DNA of 64,000 nucleotides. Source: Gyrodactylus bullatarudis (taxonomy: Eukaryota > Platyhelminthes > Monogenea > Gyrodactylidea > Gyrodactylidae). Where the stretch lies: positions 124,001 to 188,000 of the forward strand of contig SSNU01000029.1 in NCBI GenBank assembly GCA_012064415.1. The letters run 5' to 3'. How positions within the stretch are numbered: the stretch's first letter is position 1; every line of letters begins with the position of its first letter. The position numbers and the translations under genes were made by a program. The notes beneath the pieces are model-generated. The model did no database searches. It was not told where the DNA came from and saw nothing but the letters and a program-made list of their open reading frames with translations. Below are positions 58,150 through 64,000 of the stretch, piece after piece.

Positions 58150-59800
58150 AAAGCATAGAAGAAGAGTACCATCCGGTGTCCAGACAATAGATGCATTCCT
58201 CACTGCCCCTAAGAGATGAACACACTCTACTCCCATTTGTCAGAACTAGTTGAATGATTGCTATTGGCCTTTATTATTATGTTCTCTAATTTTTCATGTA
58301 TATAAATATATTAAGTCGGTCAGAACTGGCGAAAATAAAGCTTTATTCACCAATCAACTTTCGTTCGTTCTTAAAACTAGCATGACTTCTAGTCAGCAAC
58401 CTCCAAATATTTTCGAGGAAATCAGGCAAGACTCCTCCATATCACGGAAAAGGAATTTGTCGGTTTCACTCAATCAACAAAAACGAAGAGGGAAACAGAG
58501 GGAAAGAACACCATCCGGCACTCGGACATGAATTCTTCACATTCCTCTCATCTCATTTGTCGCGAACGGTTGAGTGAATGCTATTGACCAGATTTTATTA
58601 TTTTATTATTTTCCCTAAATTTTCATACAAAAAAAAGAAAGTAATCTGCTGGAATTGAAAATTCCTCAAATATCACTATTATATTCATGAGAAACATAAA
58701 ATAAAGCTTCGTTAGGAGTTGAGTAAACTTTTAACTAGTTTTGATAGAGTTCTGCAGTTCTGTTATTCTCTCTTCATGAAAAAATTTTGACGACAGAGGC
58801 TCAAAACCAGAAATAATTCATTACTACAACTCAACTAAGGGAGGTTGTGCGAAATTTATCACCTTTACGAGGGATGAAAAGATGATCATTAGCGCTTTTT
58901 TGGAACATAATCGATAAAGCAGTCTACATTTCCTGTGTCTTTTATTGTTTGAAAAATCCAATTTTCCTGAAAGAGAAGATAGAAAGTGCTCGCGGAAGAT
59001 TTCTAAAGAATCTATGCAGCAATCTGATGGAGAAGACTTCTGATAAAATACAAGCAGACATGTCGTTCACAATATCTATTTCCAAAAGACAAAAATCTTC
59101 AGTCAAGAACAAGAGATGTCCCTATTGTTCAGAGGAGAAAGATCGTAAAGAACATTAAATTATTCGCAATGATTGTTAATGAAAAATATACCGAATAAAT
59201 TACTTCATTATTTAAATTTAATTTGGGTTAAAAAAACAAATTTTGTCATGCATATCGTGTATGTGATTTTTTTTGATTTTCCGTATTTGTGGAGTGTAGA
59301 ACTACACTTCTATTCATTTGTGTATATTATAAAAATCAATCCCCCTCCCCAATATACGATACCATTCTGATCAGAATTTAATTCTCTATAGATTGATCTG
59401 AAAATCTCAAGTTTTTCTAAATTTTTAGACAAAATTTTATACCAGGACCCTAATAGACCTACTTCAACGTACGATGACAAGTTATTTATTGAAAAACTGT
59501 GCACAATATATGCACAGATGTACACAAATTAATGGAGGTGGAGTTTTACACTCCACAAATACGGTTCTCACCTGTGTATTGTTCTTGACGAAAAAGTGCT
59601 ATTGGTTAGACCTAGAATTTCTCAATAATATTTCATACAGTAATAAACATCGATAATCAGTGTTTGGTCAGAATAGAACTGACAAAGATAAAACTTTATT
59701 CTCCAAAAACAACATCCTTCGTTCCAGCATGAATTCAGATTAGCAACCCAAAAATGTCTTTAAGAATATCAGGCAACTTGTGACTTCCAATAAAATAAAT
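58150..59800 (+). repeat. Three diverged copies of an LTR-like repeat unit
   Basis: Unit 1 (~58160-58480) has ACCATCCGGTGTCCAGAC, GATTGCTATTGGCC, a TATA-like TATATAAATATATT and AAATAAAGCTTTATTC. Unit 2 (~58508-58790) repeats ACCATCCGGCACTCGGAC, AATGCTATTGACC and AAATAAAGCTTCGTT at the same spacing. Unit 3 (~59590-59790) repeats GTGCTATTGG, AAAACTTTATTCTCC and the same following segment (CAGCATGAATTCAG). They may be pseudo-LTRs of the adjacent Penelope-like element or solo LTRs of another element. Confidence 0.55.
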
Positions 59801-60379
59801 TATTTTCACAAATATAAAAGTTCTGATCGGATAGAACGTTTTTTTGTTCGGAAATATTTTGGATCAAATTTTTGCGTAATTTTTTCTATGCAACGAGAGT
59901 ATTAGTACGAGAATAAAGAGAAAAAGAATAAACCTAAAAAAATAACTTTGCATGTTTATCTTAGAATGGTTTTAATCTTAAATAGTAAAAGATTAAACAG
60001 TTCTATAGATAAAATATTTTATAAATGCCTGTTATTTGATTAATTTTAGTTTACTTCTTACAAAAAATCCATTATATTAATTATCTTATCCATAAAAATT
60101 ATAATTATAATTATTGTATAAAATCCATGCCTGCCAATAAAAAAATACCCGGAGGAAAATTAATATGTTTCGAACGAAATATTTATTCTTAATAGATTTA
60201 TTACTAAGGGAAAGTAATACAGTATCGGGCATAAAATTAGAATTGAAAAATAAACCTCAACTTGATGAGTGGAAAAAAATAAGCGACTGACAATTTTCAT
60301 TTTTATGAAAATATCACAATTCTTCTTGCAGACCTTATAATAAATATCTTTTACAACAGATTATTTTGTTGACTTTGAC

Positions 60380-60545
60380 TCAACCGTTGAATTAGAGGAT
60401 AGTTGCCCCCATTTTATTGCTCTCTAAATAAAACTTGGAATCGTGTTAATCTTTTTATCATCAAGGCCTATTAAAATGCCCCTAGTCTCTTTGTAAAAAA
60501 AATTACTGCGAAACAAGACCAGGCAAAATATTCTGTTGACTAGCC
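60380..60545. repeat. Diverged copy of the 13246-13620 dispersed repeat
   Basis: Shared segments in the same order: GATAGTTGCCCCCATTTTAT, GGAATCGTGTTAATCTTTTT, TAGTCTCTTTGTAAA and ATTACTGCGAAACAAGA match 13385-13550 with substitutions and deletions. Confidence 0.65.
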
Positions 60546-60790
60546 GATTCAACAACTTTGTTTGAATAAATTGACAATGGCTAATATCTCCACTGATTAA
60601 TTTGAATTTTGTTTGAAAAGGAAACTCATAAAAATGGCTGAGAAAAAATTTCATTATTAGAAGCTCTTGTATTTTTAAGAAATTTTTTTAAATTTTTTAA
60701 ATATATTTTATTATATTCATAAATTCTTAAACATTTAATTAATAATTATAAGTTTAAAGTAACTCATTAAATAAACATCTTTGATTTTCT

Positions 60791-63625
60791 TCAAAATTGT
60801 TCTTTAACCTTGAAATCATATTCCATAGACATGGCTCTTTTAGCTCCACTTATAGCTTCACAATTATATAAAGCAGAATCAGCAAATTGTACATTTGAAA
60901 TGGTCAATTTACTGACAGCAGTTGAGCTGCTTACGCCACAGTTTTTGATTGAATTCTCAACGCGATATCTTGGAATTCCACCTAGATTCAAGTACCTGAA
61001 TTGACTTTCGCCGGCACTTTGGCCTGGAAGACAGCCCCAGTTGTATCTCCATATGATTCTTGGGAGAGGATTACCTGTTGCTTCACATTCCAAAGTAACA
61101 GTTCCACCAACCCGAGCTTCATATAATCTTTCAACTCGAGAGATAATTTCAGGAGCTCCTAATTTATTTAAATTAGAAAAGATTTCAAGCTTAAAAATTT
61201 TTCACTAACTGCAACCAAATTCATCTTCTCCACGAGTACATTCTGTTGAATCATCACAGATAAATGAACGAGGAATAACTTGCTGGCTGGCAGGGCAAGT
61301 GAATGTAGTTCGATTGTAGGCACCAGATCTTGAACGATAATCACAGATATCTTAAAATTAATGATAAATTAATAAATACATCTTTTTGGGATTTATTTAC
61401 CTGGGCAATCAGCTTCGTCGAAACCGTTTCCGCAGTCATCATCTCCATCACATTCCCAGTTTACGTTATAGGTATCTGCTGTGGGGGCTTTTCCAAGATG
61501 ATTTTCACACTTTCTAATGATAGGATCGCAGGTTGAACAGTTGAATTCATCAGATCCGTCAGTGCAATCTGTTTTGCCATCGCAAAATCTACCTCGATCA
61601 AGACATTGGCCATTGTTGCATTTACGTTGATCTGGGAGACATAGCGTAGTGACCTCTTCATCACCTTTAAAAAGAAGAAAGGACGTAACAAAAAAAGTCA
61701 AATAAAGAAAATGATGGAAACATACCAGTTGCGTCCCAATCCAATACTGATTCTAAAAGAATTTTGAATCAATTTCAATATTTGAATTATTATTAATTTA
61801 AGGTTGAAAATAAAGAGATTCCAATCTTCCGGTTATAGAATTTGCATAAAATAAATAAAATTTAAAAGTTACCTTCATTTCGAATAATCATGTCTAAATA
61901 TTAAGAATTATTTATTTATTTCAGTTAATTAAATGTTAAATTTTAGTGATGCTGGGTTAAGGGATGTGAATAATCTATGTAACTTACCTATCATAACTTT
62001 GGAAGTGGACAAAATCCATTTTCCATTGAAATTAGCTCTACAGTAGTAAGTACCTGCATCACTTGAAGAGGCAATCTTTTCATAATAACTTGAAGATCCA
62101 GTATGAGTAATGAAAGAAGTATCAACATCTTCAGTGTCTAGGGAACCTTCAGGCTGGAATTTCCATGAAATATTGCTTCCGGTCAGGGAATTTGAACCAC
62201 TTATGGTACAATGAATACTTAGACGCTCACCTTCGGTAATCTTCATCTCTTTTGGTTCCATTTGAATGTTGGTGTTGCCTAAAAATTTCAAATTCAATCT
62301 CAAATTAATTTTCAATTGAACGCTTTGTTCTATTTGAAGAATTATATTTTAAAAGATTGGATTATCTCACTTTTCACTCTCACGTTACCATAAAGTGTTA
62401 CCCTATTATTATTTTTATCATAAAAAGAGCATTGATAAGCTCCCTCATTTTCATGAGTAGCTTTCGCGATAGACATGACACTTGAAGAGGCGAGATCAGT
62501 CCTTCGCAAGTTCAAATTCAGCATGTCATCTTGACGCAATGTTTGATCATTGAGTTTCCAAGGACTAGATAAAATCTTGCCAGAATTGTGATCACAGTGA
62601 ATTTCTATTCTATCCCCGAAATTCACTGTAAAGTTCGCACCTGGATACCTTTGCATTGCTATCAACAAAAATTTTTAATTTATAGGTAAAGTTGTAAACT
62701 GTATTCCATGCAGTTTGATATTGCACTCCAAGCGGAAATATAATAAGGCACCAAAAGCTTAAAATTTTATCCACTTCACCAAAATTTACATACACTTTTC
62801 ATCGTCTAGATTTGAGTTTTTATTAATAATTTTATTCTTTTCTTTATGAGTTCATCTCCAAGAGTTGATACTCACTTCCAATAACTGCAGTAGATTGAGT
62901 TTTCTTTATCTGAACGTTAATTGAACCTTTTAGTGGATGTGACTCATTGATCAAAACTTCGCAAATATAAGTGCCTTGTGAAACAGTAACATCTTGGATA
63001 GTATAGGTTCTTTGATTACCAAGAAGGACTCCATCCTTTTTCCACAGATAGGTAACTCTATCACCAGGTCCTAGAGGTGATACAATAGCATCGAGAACAG
63101 CACCTTTTCCAGCTTGTCTCAGGGTTGTTCTCAAAGTGTGCAATGTTGTTACATCTAAATTTGATTTTAAATAAAGCAACATACATTGGGCTGGTTTCAA
63201 GACTGAATCATATGTAAGACCGGCTTTGTATTTTTCGCCATTTTCGTTTGACACCTCGCAGACGAATGGGCCATTATTAACCAAATCACTTTTCTATAAT
63301 TAAATTCACAACAATAAAATCTTACAGAGATAACAGCGTTTGAATAGTGTGAAACAACACTTCCGTCCTTTCTGAACCATGTAAATTGAGCATTTTTATC
63401 TTGATTCCTATCATAAACACAAATTATATTGAGACGATCATTATTCAACTCCTTGACAAAGGTTGACAATTGATAGTCTGAAATAAATTTAGAGTAAATT
63501 AAATTCAAATCATACCATCGCCTGTGTTATCTGTAATGTAGAAAGAAATATTAGAAGATTATATTCAAGTTACATGAGTTTAATTGAACTAGCACTGTAA
63601 AAAATAATACTAGAAGTCTACACAT
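60791..63625 (-). CDS. Secreted Ig/LDLa protein resembling the perlecan (UNC-52) N-terminus, paralogue B
   Basis: Twelve exons (minus order): 63625-63574, 63530-63516, 63477-63326, 63293-62876, 62805-62794, 62658-62371, 62278-61988, 61893-61873, 61746-61726, 61664-61401, 61350-61210, 61158-60791; 680 aa, in phase. Signal peptide MCRLLVLFFTVLVQLNS. Four Ig-like domains (RIEIHCDHNSG, TYYCRANF) are followed by three LDLa modules. The first two share one exon (CDGKTDCTDGSDEFNC; WECDGDDDCGNGFDEADC); the third is degenerate (CDDSTECTRGEDEFGC). The terminal Ig has IWRYNWGCLPGQ. Intron positions, the 12-nt microexon encoding DDEK and the 368-nt last exon match paralogue A, so the two arose by tandem duplication. 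B lacks the Ig-like segment that A carries before LDLa1. Microexons of 15, 12, 21 and 21 nt are all phase 1-1; the 15-nt and first 21-nt ones rest only on splice signals and phase. Confidence 0.75.
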
Positions 63626-64000
63626 GTTGGCTTCTGTTCAGCTTTTTTGGGATACGCTGTGAAATAATACATTGAATAATTTCCCTATTTATGCAAAGAC
63701 ATAACCAATAGTATTTAAAGGTTGTGAAACAAATATATTTTGTATTAGTTCTACAAAACCTTATTAGAAAAATAACAAGATTATACAATTTGGCTTACCA
63801 GGTTTATTTTTCAACATATAGAAATCATGATGAGAAGATATTTCATAATTTTTACACATGTGATGCATATTTTAGATCTTCAGTTTGACATTTCTAAATA
63901 ATTATATCGAGATATTAAGAGAAATCATTGATAAAAAATTCAGTCTGGTGCAAAAAATTTTCTATTCGACCATTATTTGTCTAGATATTCCTTAACACTT
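63626..64000. other. Upstream region of mini-perlecan B
   Basis: AT-rich flank expected to hold the promoter. An acceptor-like AAAAGCTGAACAG lies 8 nt before the ATG on the minus strand. No other feature is seen. Confidence 0.45.

Larger units (their letters stand above)
58056..60790. other. Repeat-rich region between the Penelope-like element and mini-perlecan B
   Basis: No conserved gene. It holds three diverged copies of an LTR-like unit (listed separately), a small open frame at 58949-59158 with no recognised domain (it ends with CPYCSEEKDRKEH), and a copy of the 13246-13620 repeat at about 60380-60545. Confidence 0.5.

Noticed and set aside
1..64000. CRISPR arrays, bacterial operons, ribosome binding sites, rRNA genes
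   Set aside because: The window is a spliced animal genome; no direct-repeat spacer array, rRNA or stand-alone tRNA gene was seen. The only tRNA-like boxes are inside the SINE-like element.

Overview
This window is eukaryotic, AT-rich (roughly 70% A+T by eye) and reads as a flatworm (Platyhelminthes) genome. The best taxonomic clue is a gene at 14216-15357 that joins two EF-hands to a C-terminal dynein-light-chain domain. That architecture is known from the tegumental TAL/EF-hand-DLC family of parasitic flatworms. Very short introns, secreted proteins carrying symmetric microexons, a Penelope-like retroelement and a tRNA-derived repeat with a hammerhead-like core fit that placement. I cannot name the species.

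Layout from left to right: the 3' part of a ULK/ATG1 autophagy kinase (+); a mitochondrial glutamate carrier (-), convergent with ULK, carrying four introns of 22-35 nt; Axin (+), sharing a ~150 bp divergent promoter with the carrier; the TAL-like EF-hand/DLC gene (-); a stand-alone Trr/KMT2C-D histone methyltransferase (-) in one 4.2 kb exon; Chk1 (-) and an SRSF10-like SR protein (+), divergent across 112 bp. The SRSF10 gene appears to contain a minor-spliceosome AT-AC intron. A 22 kb plakin-family cytolinker gene (+, 26922-49394) follows, with 17 exons and one 5.4 kb exon encoding a disordered, QT-rich segment. Two tandem paralogues (-) on the right encode secreted proteins resembling the perlecan/UNC-52 N-terminus (Ig repeats, three LDLa modules, one Ig). 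Between them lie a broken Penelope-like element with a LINE inserted in it, a SINE-like element, and LTR-like repeats.

The multi-exon models were built by hand from GT-AG junctions plus homology to remembered families. All complete models keep reading phase across every junction and total a multiple of three: carrier 301 aa, Axin 742, TAL-like 347, Chk1 505, SRSF10 242, plakin 2783, mini-perlecans 775 and 680. No transcript evidence was available, so terminal exons and microexons are inferred. Introns and intergenic gaps are rich in foldback and TIR elements, including one family seen in at least eight places.
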